Below, in pieces: positions 7,847-15,469 of a DNA stretch of 30,986 nucleotides. The first letter of the stretch is position 1. Each line of letters starts with the position of its first letter. Source of the stretch: DASXBJ01 sp036491755 (lineage in GTDB: Bacteria > Chloroflexota > Dormibacteria > Dormibacterales > Dormibacteraceae); contig DASXBJ010000023.1 in assembly GCA_036491755.1 (NCBI GenBank), forward strand, positions 1 through 30,986, written 5' to 3'. The position numbers were made by a program, and so were the translations under genes. The notes beneath the pieces are model-generated. The model searched no databases, was not told where the DNA came from, and worked only from the letters and a program-made list of their open reading frames with translations.

Positions 7847-8293
7847 ATGCCGTATTACCGAAAACCCGACTGGTTCACCCAGTATGTTTTCAACCCGGCG
7901 GTCGCGTTGCTGACCCGCGCTGGCGTCAGCGTCTGGGGCTCGCGAGTCCTGAGGGTGCGCGGGCGCAAGTCCGGCGAGTGGCGCAGCCACCCGGTCAACC
8001 TTTTGACCTACGAGGGAAAGCGTTATCTGGTCGCGCCGCGAGGCCTGACCCAATGGGTCCGCAACATCCGCCTCGCGGGCGGCGGCGAGCTGTGCCTCGG
8101 TCAGAGGTGCGAGCCGTTCAGGGCGGTGGAGGTGCCTGATGACGCGAAGATCCCGATCCTGCGCGATTACCTGAGGCGTTGGAGCTTCGAGGTCGGGATG
8201 TTCTTCCAGGGCGTCGGCGCCGATTCGTCGGACGAGGAGCTGCGCCGGATCGCCCCCGACCATCCGGTCTTCAGAGTCGAGCCGGTCACCTAG
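7847..8293 (+). CDS. Deazaflavin (F420)-dependent nitroreductase family protein
   Basis: A 148-residue split-barrel flavin-type reductase of the PF04075 (DUF385 / Ddn) family: VLRVRGRKSGEWRSHPVNLLTYEGKRYLVAPRG and WVRNIRLAGGGEL are the family core, including the RxSG and R-P-L/V-x-Y-type cofactor region. Relatives use F420H2 or FMN to reduce quinones, nitro compounds or other hydride acceptors. The presence of F420 in this organism is inferred only. ATG 7847 lies 8 nt after TATCGT, consistent with a leaderless message. Its stop overlaps the acyltransferase stop within CTAG. Confidence 0.85.
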   Translation: MPYYRKPDWFTQYVFNPAVALLTRAGVSVWGSRVLRVRGRKSGEWRSHPVNLLTYEGKRYLVAPRGLTQWVRNIRLAGGGELCLGQRCEPFRAVEVPDDAKIPILRDYLRRWSFEVGMFFQGVGADSSDEELRRIAPDHPVFRVEPVT

Positions 8294-9171
8294 TCCCCGT
8301 ATTTCGGCTCGCGCGGCTTGCCCGCGCGCCAGCGTTCGATCCAGGTTCCCTGCACCTCGGGCTGGATCGTCTCGGCCGCCAGGGCTCGCACAGCCTTCTC
8401 GACCCGCGACGTGAACTCGCGCGAACCCTCCTTTGGCTCGGGCGACATCGGCTTGCCGATGCGAACGCGGGCCGGGCCGGGGAGCGGCAGCTGCTGGCCC
8501 TTCGGCATGATCTGGTAGGCGCCGCGGATGTGGACGGGCACGACCGGGGTGCCGGTCTCGTTCGCGAGGTGGCCGACGCCCGGCTTGAACTCCTGGATGC
8601 GGCCGTCGGGCGAACGGCTGCCCTCGGGGAACAAAACCAGGTTCCAGCCCGACTTCAGCAGCTGGCTCGAGCTGTGCAGCTGGGCCTGAGCGCCGCCGGT
8701 GCGCGAGAACGGAAAGGTGTTGAGGAACAGGCTGACCAGGTTGCCCAGCAGGGGCCGCTTGAACCAGTAGTCGGCCGCGGCCGCGACCACGGTGCGATCG
8801 CGAGCGCGGTCGGTCAGCGCGTGCAGGATCAGCGAGGTGTCGGCGTGGCTGGAATGGTTGGCCGCGAAAATGACCGGCCGCTCGAGCTCCCGCACCCACT
8901 CGCGCCCCTCGACCTTCGGATGCGCCATCACCTCGGTGAAGGGGAGCAGAAGGCCGTGCTGGATCAGGTAGCGGAGCGTGCGGACCGGTTCCTGGCGGGC
9001 CCATCCCAGGTCGTGGGGTGGCGCCGGCACCACCGCATGACGCTCGGGCCAGCTATGCGGGCGCGGCGTGTCCCAGTGCCACGCGCGGCGCACGTCGGAG
9101 ACGTCCTGCGCAGCCGCCCGGACCCTCCCGGCCAGGCCGACGACGCCGCCGTCGCCGGAAAACCAGGTCAC
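8290..9171 (-). CDS. PlsC-type 1-acyl-sn-glycerol-3-phosphate acyltransferase family
   Basis: A 293-residue acyltransferase that would move an acyl group from acyl-CoA or acyl-ACP to a lysophospholipid, alcohol or related acceptor at the membrane. Motif I is NHSSHADTS (NHx4D, catalytic His/Asp), followed by YWFKRPLLGN, motif III FPEGSRSPDG and motif IV VVPVHIRGAY. GTG at 9171 overlaps the LarA-like stop in GTGA, so it is the fourth and last gene of a coupled operon. The longer open frame upstream reads as the shadow of the preceding gene. Acceptor unknown; context suggests something other than routine phospholipid synthesis. Confidence 0.88.
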   Translation of the reverse strand: MTWFSGDGGVVGLAGRVRAAAQDVSDVRRAWHWDTPRPHSWPERHAVVPAPPHDLGWARQEPVRTLRYLIQHGLLLPFTEVMAHPKVEGREWVRELERPVIFAANHSSHADTSLILHALTDRARDRTVVAAAADYWFKRPLLGNLVSLFLNTFPFSRTGGAQAQLHSSSQLLKSGWNLVLFPEGSRSPDGRIQEFKPGVGHLANETGTPVVPVHIRGAYQIMPKGQQLPLPGPARVRIGKPMSPEPKEGSREFTSRVEKAVRALAAETIQPEVQGTWIERWRAGKPREPKYGD

Positions 9172-10748
9172 GCCTCGACGTCGGCCAGCAGGATCGGCGG
9201 CATCCGCAGGTGCGTCACGCTGGGGTAGCGGCCCACGGTCTGCTCGGCCATCTCGAACGCGTCCTCGAGCGTGGTCGCACACTTGAAGCCCAGGCGATGC
9301 ACGACGTCGCGGTCGCCGCCCACGATGATGATGTCGCCCGCGTGGTCCATGGCGTGAGCCGCCCAGTACCACGCATAAAAAGGATGCGCGCCGTGGTAGG
9401 CGTGCGACTTGCGGTACAGCTGCCGGAACCACGGGTCCTCGGCAAACCGCAGCTCGTATTTCTTCTCGATCTCGAATGGATCCGTCGTGTCGGCCAGCAC
9501 CTCGTCATAGAAGTCGATGTAGCTCGGATGCTGCACCGCATCGAACTCGTACCGGCACGGGTGCGTGAGGATGAGCACTCCGCCCTTGCGCAGCACAGGC
9601 TTGTTGCGATAGAAGTTGAAGAGGTAGCCGATACCCATGCACACGACCAGGACGGGGTTCATCGGCGAGTTGACGTTGTACGGGCCCAGGTACGGAACTC
9701 CGATCGTGACGATGTCGGTCTGGCCCTCGACGCGCACGCTGAGCTGCGCCCGAACCGCCTCCAGGGTCTTGTCGTGCACCGCATCGACCTGCCCCGCATG
9801 AACCGAGGTCAGGCCGTAGGGCGCCCTCATCGCGTGGAACACGCTGCGCTTGAACGCCGGCGGCGCCAGGTCCGTCATCTGCTTCATGCCGAGGAACATC
9901 GCCTGGTCCTGCGCCGTCCAGTCCGTCTCGCGCTTCTGCATGAAGTTCGCGATCGCGGGAAAGGCGTGGTTGTTGACCGTGGTCTCGATGTGGAACACGC
10001 GCACCGTGTCCTCGATCAGCTGCCCCTGCCTGATGCACGAGTGGTGCAGGGCCGAGTCGGGAGGGTTCATATAGGACTTCGAGCCGAGCAATGTCTTGAC
10101 GTTGTGGTGCGCGCGGATGCCGCGATATGAGGCCAGGCCCGTCGCCATCGACTTGTGCCCGCCGTCCATCGGCACCAGAGTGAGGTTCACGTATATGACC
10201 AGGTCCGACTCCGCAGCGCGCTTGTGCAGCGTCACGTCCTCGCCCTCGGCCGTCTTGCCGATGTACACGTTGTTCTCGGGGTCCTCCCCGTCGTGCTGGT
10301 ACAGGCGGTCCGGCCAGAAGGTGCTGAAGATGCGGTCGCCGACGATGTGCCGCAGCTCGTCATCGGTCATCCGCCGGTGCAAACCGAGCGCCGCGATGAT
10401 GTGAAGGTCGTCGATCCCGGCCTCCGCGGCCATGTCGATCACCTCTTCCATGACCAGCTGCCGCACGTCGGGCGCCGCCATGGGCGGCAGCGGCAGCGAC
10501 AGGTCGTCGAAGGCGATCGTCAACTTCATCCCGCGGCGCAGCAGCGACTTCAGCGGATCGTCCTCCAGCGGCTTGGCCAGTGCGCGCTTGATCGCCCGAG
10601 CCGGATGCGCGATTGGATCCAGCGGATCTGGCGGGTAGATGATCCGCGAACCCATCGGCAGCTTCTCGAGCCGGATCCCCTCGCCGAAGTGGAAAAGCAC
10701 CGGCGGAGTGTTGCGATCGACCTCGATTACCGCACCTGGCCGGCCCAT
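9168..10748 (-). CDS. Divergent LarA-like (DUF2088) protein
   Basis: A 526-residue protein of the lactate-racemase LarA superfamily, about 100 residues longer than LarA. Recognisable parts are FDDLSLPLPP (about 80-89, LarA's DxxRxxP region but without the Arg), GLHRRMTDDELRHIVG (His124, the GxHRxxT region) and GGHKSMATGL (Lys199, aligning with the Lys that tethers the nickel-pincer cofactor). The metal-ligand His that precedes that Lys in LarA seems to be missing (P-M-D-G-G in its place). No larB/C/E cofactor genes are in the window. It is therefore unlikely to be an ordinary lactate racemase; racemisation of another 2-hydroxy acid is possible. ATG overlaps the dehydrogenase stop (TGATG). Confidence 0.75.
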   Translation of the reverse strand: MGRPGAVIEVDRNTPPVLFHFGEGIRLEKLPMGSRIIYPPDPLDPIAHPARAIKRALAKPLEDDPLKSLLRRGMKLTIAFDDLSLPLPPMAAPDVRQLVMEEVIDMAAEAGIDDLHIIAALGLHRRMTDDELRHIVGDRIFSTFWPDRLYQHDGEDPENNVYIGKTAEGEDVTLHKRAAESDLVIYVNLTLVPMDGGHKSMATGLASYRGIRAHHNVKTLLGSKSYMNPPDSALHHSCIRQGQLIEDTVRVFHIETTVNNHAFPAIANFMQKRETDWTAQDQAMFLGMKQMTDLAPPAFKRSVFHAMRAPYGLTSVHAGQVDAVHDKTLEAVRAQLSVRVEGQTDIVTIGVPYLGPYNVNSPMNPVLVVCMGIGYLFNFYRNKPVLRKGGVLILTHPCRYEFDAVQHPSYIDFYDEVLADTTDPFEIEKKYELRFAEDPWFRQLYRKSHAYHGAHPFYAWYWAAHAMDHAGDIIIVGGDRDVVHRLGFKCATTLEDAFEMAEQTVGRYPSVTHLRMPPILLADVEA

Positions 10749-11929
10749 CAGGCCCTCAATCCTCGCAGATCGAATGCGACCTTCACGGCTCCGAGGCGTC
10801 CGGCGCTCATCGCGTAAGCGATCGCGTCGCGGTACTCGCCCAGTCCGAAAAACGGTCCCGTCATCGCCTCGAGATGCAGCTCAGGCGCGGCCTCGAGCGC
10901 CAGCTCGAACGTTCGCTTGCCATCGCGCGCAGGCTCCGCGCCATACGCGTAGGCGCCCATCACGGTCAGCTCGCGCTGCCAGATTGGCGCCCAGTCCACC
11001 TTCTCCTCGCCCGGCATTCCGACCGCGACGACCTTGCCCCCTTCGCGCGTGAACCGCACTGCGTCATTGAGGCTGTCCGCGCTGCCCACGCACTCGAACG
11101 TGATGTCCGCGCCGCCCAGCAGCAGCGACCGGTTCATGCCCTCCAGCCGCCGCGCCGCGGTGGCGAATCGCACACGTTGAAAGACATCCGCGGGCCCGAC
11201 CACCTGGTCGGCGCCGAGCTTGCGCGCCAGGTCCCGCTGCGTCGGGTGCTTGGCGATCGCGATCAGACGCTTCGGCGGGGTGAACTGCCTGATCGCGGCG
11301 ATGGTCAGCAGTCCGATCGTCCCCGCCCCGGCCACCACCACGATGTCGTCCTTCGTCGCGCCGCCCCGCAGCGCGGCGTGCACGCAGCAGGCCAGCGGCT
11401 CGATGAGCACAGCCGCCTCGTCGCTCAGGGTCTCCGGCAAGGCGTGCAGCTGGCTCGGGTGCGCGACCAGCACCTCGCCCCAACCCCCGCCCGTGCCGGC
11501 GCAGTAACCGGTCTGCAGCCCCACCTCGATGGGTCCCTCGGTCACGTTGTAGCAAAGACCCGGCCTACCCTCCGCGCAGCGCGGGCACGGCGGCTCGATG
11601 CCGCGCACCTTGCAGCCCAACGCGGGCTCCACCACGACGCGCGACCCATCGTCCAGCGTCCCCACAACCTCATGGCCGGGCACGAACGGATAGCTGGTCA
11701 GCGGGTCGAGATAGAGGGAGGCGTGCCCGCCGATCGCGGCCAGGTCCGAGCCGCATATCCCGCTCAAGGTCGGCATCACGCGCACCCAGTCGGGACGCGG
11801 GAGCGCGGGTTCCGACACATCGCCCAGCTTCAGCATCGAAAGTGCGCTGGTGGCCACCTCCGGCCGGCCGCCGGCAGCCTTGACGATGGCGAAGGCGGGG
11901 ATGGATCTGACGAACTGGAGGGCTAGCGT
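10748..11929 (-). CDS. Zinc-dependent alcohol dehydrogenase (MDR superfamily)
   Basis: A 393-residue medium-chain dehydrogenase. Visible are the catalytic-zinc Cys in GICGSDLA, GHEVVGTL (GHExxG), the structural-zinc cysteines spread over CKVRGIEPPCPRCAEGRPGLC, and the NAD(P) loop VVAGAGTIGLLTIAAI. It would interconvert an alcohol and an aldehyde or ketone. The start is a puzzle: the family-like N-terminus (..ALQFVRS) begins at an ACG codon at 11929, which sits 7 nt after a perfect GGGAGG; no ATG, GTG or TTG exists nearby. The only ATG upstream (12004) would add a 25-residue tail made of the preceding gene's shadow; the next downstream ATG/GTG would cut conserved residues. I give the ACG as the boundary. 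Confidence 0.85.
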   Translation of the reverse strand, partial: TLALQFVRSIPAFAIVKAAGGRPEVATSALSMLKLGDVSEPALPRPDWVRVMPTLSGICGSDLAAIGGHASLYLDPLTSYPFVPGHEVVGTLDDGSRVVVEPALGCKVRGIEPPCPRCAEGRPGLCYNVTEGPIEVGLQTGYCAGTGGGWGEVLVAHPSQLHALPETLSDEAAVLIEPLACCVHAALRGGATKDDIVVVAGAGTIGLLTIAAIRQFTPPKRLIAIAKHPTQRDLARKLGADQVVGPADVFQRVRFATAARRLEGMNRSLLLGGADITFECVGSADSLNDAVRFTREGGKVVAVGMPGEEKVDWAPIWQRELTVMGAYAYGAEPARDGKRTFELALEAAPELHLEAMTGPFFGLGEYRDAIAYAMSAGRLGAVKVAFDLRGLRA

Positions 11930-14283
11930 CGCACCGCCTCCCTGTACTCGGGCGAGCGCGGGTCGGGCATCGGCAGCCGCCAGTTGCCGGGCGCCATCCG
12001 CCACCGCTCGATGCGCCAGCCACGCTGGCCCGCCACCTGCGAGAGGCGGGCGTCCGGGTTGACCGCAACCGGCGTGCCGACGAGCTCCATCATGCCCAGG
12101 TCGGAAAGTGAGTCCGCATACGCGAAGCTCTCGGCCAGGACGATCCCGTTGCGCGCGGCGTACTCCTCGAGCAGCGTCCCCCGCGCCTCACCCGCCGGCG
12201 GCGGCGCCTGCAGGTCGCCCGTCAGCCGCCCATCCTTGACCAGCAGGTGGGCGCAGTCGACCTCGACGTCCAGCAGCTCCGCGAGCGGCTCCACGACGAC
12301 GTCCAGCGCTCCGGTCAGCAGCAGGACCCTGTGGCCGGCCCGCTTGTGCTCGCGGATCCGCCGCATTCCATCGGGGTAGATCCGCCGCAGGGTCACCGCG
12401 TCGAGCGCCTCGCGCCCAAGCTCTTTCATCACGCTGTAGTCGAGCCCGTCGTACTCGCGGTAGAAGCTGCGCTGAAACTCTGCTCGCGAACGGCGCTCCA
12501 GGTACAGCCAGCGCGGCGCCTCGCGGAGCATCTGCGCCATGAACGACGGCCACTCGTCGACAGGCTGCGCGCGCAGCCGCATCCACAGGAAGTACTCCAC
12601 GACATTGGTCTCGACCAGGGTGCCGTCGACATCGAACACCGCGAGCACGTCGGACCGGCCCTTGCGCCGATCGATGGCCGCGCGCACCGAGCTCGACTCT
12701 GGTTTGATCGCGGTCGACCCGGTGGGCTGCTTGCCCTTGCGGGCGACGGTCTCCGCTCGCGACATGCGCACAACGGTCGGGAAGTGCACGTCCTGGAAGT
12801 AATGCTCCCAGTCGTAAAGCGCTGGGTCGAAGGGAAAAGTCTTGCGCTCGGCCTCCGGCACGCGATCCCAGATCTCGGTCACGTGCCGCGTGTCGAAGAT
12901 GCAGTCGACCTCGGTGTAGACGCCATAAAGCTGGATCAGGTTCACCCCGCGTTCGAGACGCTCACGCTCGGCGTTCAGGTCATCCGACAGCGAGGCGACG
13001 CTGGCGCCCAGAGGCAGCCTTTCGATGATCCACTGCGCGGCCTCGGTGAAGCGCAACGCGGTCTTCGCCCGCGTGGCCAGCTCTCCGCGCGTCGGATACG
13101 TCCACTTCGGCGTCCCGATCGCCTGGCCGTAGCGGTCGCGCAGCGGGTTCTTGGCGAAGTACCGGGCGGCCTCGTCGGTCATGGTCCGGAAGCGCAGCGG
13201 ATTGCGGGTCCCAGAAGCCGCGTGATACACGCGAGGCGACGCATCGGGCGGGGGGTTGGCGGCCACCGCCAGCACCGTGTTGACGACGAAATCGGCGGGA
13301 ATGATGTCCAGCAGGGAGTCAGGCAGGCCCGAGAAGTCGCGCAGGACGCCGCGGCCGAAGGCGAGGATCAGCGGCTCCGCCATCCGGAAGCCCTCGAGCC
13401 AGCCCGGAAAGGGCTCTTCCAGCGCGCTCTCGATGATCGAGGGCCGGACGATCGACAGCGGGATGTCGCCATGCAGCTCGACCACCGCATGCTCGGCCAT
13501 GGCCTTGGTGAAGGAGTAGATGTCGGAGAACCCCATCGCGTTGGCATGCACGCGACCGCGCTCGACCAGGCGATCCTTGACCCATCGGTCGCGCAGGCGC
13601 TCGGTCGCGCGAGCCACCGACGGCGTGCCGGCCGGGCCCATGCGCGACTCCGCCTCGCGGCGCAGCTTGTTCAGCACCTCGGGGCGCCGCGACTCCTCTT
13701 CGACAGGTCCGCGCAGGTTGGCGAGCACCGCCGCCTCGTGCCGCCAGTTCAGTCCAGGGTCGAGCGGCGCCTCCTCCCGCACCAGCCCTCGCAGCATGCC
13801 GCCCACATACGCGGTCGAAACGTGAACCAGGTGCGGTCGCGCCTGCGCCTCCTTCAGCGCCTCGACCATCCGCGCCGCGCCGAGCAGGTTGGTCTGTGCA
13901 GACAGATCCGCCGGGTTGTCGAACTCCACCGCCGCGGCGGAGTGGATGACGATCTCGCATTCGCGCAGCCGCGCTCGGCCTTCGTCGCTCAACCCCAGGC
14001 CGTCGCGGCCGAGGTCGATCTCGACCACCGCCAGCTTCGCCTTGACCAGCTTGGCAAACGCCTCCTCGCCGAGCTCCTCCTTCAGCCGCTTGAACGCCGG
14101 GCTGGCGAGCACCTCGCGCTCGAGCCGCTCCGCGGCCGGCCGGCGAGCGCTGGAGCGGATCGCCAGGTTGATGCGCGCGACATCCGGGATCGAGCGCAAG
14201 CATTTCTCGACGATCGACTTGCCCAGGAAGCCCGTGCTGCCGGTGACCAGGATGGTCTTGCCTTTCAGGGCGTCGGCGATCAA
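11923..14283 (-). CDS. Fatty acyl-CoA reductase (SDR) fused to HAD-IB phosphatase
   Basis: A 786-residue two-domain protein. Residues 1-500 are an extended SDR of the fatty acyl-CoA reductase / male-sterility type: TGSTGFLG (14-21) for NAD(P), HSAAAVEFD (about 114-122), HVSTAYVGG, and the catalytic pair Tyr256/Lys260 in YSFTK, followed by SIVRPSIIES. After a linker (about 510-540), residues 545-760 are a HAD-IB phosphatase: FDVDGTL (551-556), LLTGA, a Lys in LLVKDG, and YADSLSDLGMME. Together they suggest reduction of an acyl thioester to aldehyde/alcohol and removal of a phosphate. TTG start at 14283, with TAGAAT 9 nt upstream. First gene of the four-gene operon. Comparable fusions exist in actinobacterial genomes, but the joint reaction is not known to me. 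Confidence 0.88.
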   Translation of the reverse strand: MIADALKGKTILVTGSTGFLGKSIVEKCLRSIPDVARINLAIRSSARRPAAERLEREVLASPAFKRLKEELGEEAFAKLVKAKLAVVEIDLGRDGLGLSDEGRARLRECEIVIHSAAAVEFDNPADLSAQTNLLGAARMVEALKEAQARPHLVHVSTAYVGGMLRGLVREEAPLDPGLNWRHEAAVLANLRGPVEEESRRPEVLNKLRREAESRMGPAGTPSVARATERLRDRWVKDRLVERGRVHANAMGFSDIYSFTKAMAEHAVVELHGDIPLSIVRPSIIESALEEPFPGWLEGFRMAEPLILAFGRGVLRDFSGLPDSLLDIIPADFVVNTVLAVAANPPPDASPRVYHAASGTRNPLRFRTMTDEAARYFAKNPLRDRYGQAIGTPKWTYPTRGELATRAKTALRFTEAAQWIIERLPLGASVASLSDDLNAERERLERGVNLIQLYGVYTEVDCIFDTRHVTEIWDRVPEAERKTFPFDPALYDWEHYFQDVHFPTVVRMSRAETVARKGKQPTGSTAIKPESSSVRAAIDRRKGRSDVLAVFDVDGTLVETNVVEYFLWMRLRAQPVDEWPSFMAQMLREAPRWLYLERRSRAEFQRSFYREYDGLDYSVMKELGREALDAVTLRRIYPDGMRRIREHKRAGHRVLLLTGALDVVVEPLAELLDVEVDCAHLLVKDGRLTGDLQAPPPAGEARGTLLEEYAARNGIVLAESFAYADSLSDLGMMELVGTPVAVNPDARLSQVAGQRGWRIERWRMAPGNWRLPMPDPRSPEYREAVRR

Positions 14284-14292
14284 GACCGTCTG

Positions 14293-14298
14293 ATTCTA
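14293..14298 (-). promoter_or_regulatory. -10 element of the reductase-phosphatase operon (TAGAAT)
   Basis: TAGAAT on the minus strand, 9 nt before the TTG start at 14283 and downstream of the M23 stop. Identical to the hexamer before the FrdA-like and GGDEF genes. Suggests the operon has its own promoter with an almost absent leader. Confidence 0.45.
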
Positions 14299-14320
14299 GG
14301 GAACCGGTGCTGTCGAACCT

Positions 14321-15394
14321 CTAGACCTGAGTTCCGTGGCTCACGTGCGGAATCGCCACCACCGGCGACCCGCTGGCATCCGTCCAGCCGAGATCCGTCT
14401 TCGCCGTCACCCAGAACCAGTAGCTCACCCCGTGTCCGCCATGGAAGACCACCGAGGTCTTCGTGGTGTCGGTGCTGATGGCCCGCATCGCGCCCGAGGG
14501 ATCCACCCAGTACACCGCGTACAGGTTCGCGCCGCCTGGGCTCGACCACGAGACATCGATCGCTGTCGGGTTGTCGATCTCGGCCGCGGCGGCGACGCTC
14601 ACCTGCGGCAGGGCGATGCCGGCGAATCGAGGGGAGCCGCTGAGCCAGAGGTCGCCGAGGTCTCTCGAGTAGGGATCGGGAGTCGAGGCCGTCCAGCCGT
14701 ACGGGTCGACGGGGCCTCTTCCGTTGACGTAGTACACGCCGAAGTGCAGGTGCGGCCCGGTCGCCGTGCCGGTCATGCCCGAGATACCGATGACCTGCCC
14801 GCGCGCCACGTACTGCCCTTTGCTCACGTTGATCTTCGAGAGGTGGCCGTAGTACGTCAGCAGGCCGTTGCCGTGGTTGATCTCCACTGTCAGCCCGCTC
14901 AAGCAGGTGTGGCAGCTCGGCACCGCCCAGTTCGCGAGCATCACCGTCCCGCCGGCCGCGGCCGCGACGGGCTCGTAATACAGGCCGTAGTCATAACCGT
15001 CGTGCCCTTCGTAGTACAGGTAGTCCTGCCGGCCGGGGGTCTGCGCGAATCCCGAGCTGAATCCGGGGTCGGGACCGCCCACCGAAGCCGACGCGACCGT
15101 GCCGTCGTAGCGGCAGACACTGCCGTGGGTCCCGTAGTTCGGGCCGCAGTGGTCGAAGATGGAGGTGATGTAGTGCGGCCCCATGAAGGGCAGCGTCAAG
15201 AAGGCGCCGGGCGCCGCGGCGGCCCCGGTGTTGCCCTGGCCGTCCTCGATCGGCCCGTAGGCGACCTGGCTGGGGTAGCTCCAGCGGTAGTACTTGCCCT
15301 GCTTCTCACCGGGCGGAAGCGCGCCGGAGGCCTGCACGGGCACGCCGTACAGCAGCAGAGAGAGGAGGGTGATGATCAGTACTACTACCCGCAT
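14321..15394 (-). CDS. Secreted M23 (LytM-type) metallo-endopeptidase
   Basis: A 357-residue exported peptidoglycan endopeptidase. The N-terminus MRVVVLIITLLSLLLYGVPVQA is a Sec signal peptide with a VQA/SG cleavage site. The LytM core is at about 170-275: HDGYDY supplies the first zinc His and Asp, YYGHLSKI lies in the middle, and GPHLHFGVY gives the HxH motif with the third ligand. The C-terminal about 80 residues look like a fibronectin-III-type fold (AIDVSWSSPGGANLYAVYWVD). An in-frame ATG at 15436 would add 14 residues. Two pairs of nearby cysteines (SCHTC, and two in the domain before) may form disulfides. Likely role: cell-wall remodelling outside the membrane. Confidence 0.88.
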   Translation of the reverse strand: MRVVVLIITLLSLLLYGVPVQASGALPPGEKQGKYYRWSYPSQVAYGPIEDGQGNTGAAAAPGAFLTLPFMGPHYITSIFDHCGPNYGTHGSVCRYDGTVASASVGGPDPGFSSGFAQTPGRQDYLYYEGHDGYDYGLYYEPVAAAAGGTVMLANWAVPSCHTCLSGLTVEINHGNGLLTYYGHLSKINVSKGQYVARGQVIGISGMTGTATGPHLHFGVYYVNGRGPVDPYGWTASTPDPYSRDLGDLWLSGSPRFAGIALPQVSVAAAAEIDNPTAIDVSWSSPGGANLYAVYWVDPSGAMRAISTDTTKTSVVFHGGHGVSYWFWVTAKTDLGWTDASGSPVVAIPHVSHGTQV

Positions 15395-15457
15395 GGCCCT
15401 TGCAACGGAGAATGCACAGCTTAGGTTGCGTCTCATACGACCCGTCGCGGTTTTGGT

Positions 15458-15463
15458 TAAGTT
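15458..15463 (+). promoter_or_regulatory. -10 element of MDR oxidoreductase (TAAGTT)
   Basis: TAAGTT ends 6 nt before the ATG at 15470 with no Shine-Dalgarno sequence, matching the leaderless pattern seen at other genes here. On the opposite strand the same AT-rich block contains TTAACC, 17 nt before TATGAG, a weak candidate promoter for the M23 gene. Confidence 0.4.
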
Positions 15464-15469
15464 TCGCAA

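Noticed and set aside
9172..9432. N-terminal extension of the acyltransferase
   Set aside because: The extra residues are the out-of-frame shadow of the LarA-like gene; GTG 9171 with GTGA overlap explains the start.
12247..14478. Long plus-strand open frame (over 700 codons) opposite the reductase-phosphatase gene
   Set aside because: It is antisense to a protein with clear SDR and HAD motifs; composition is the Arg/His/Ala-rich shadow typical of GC-rich DNA.
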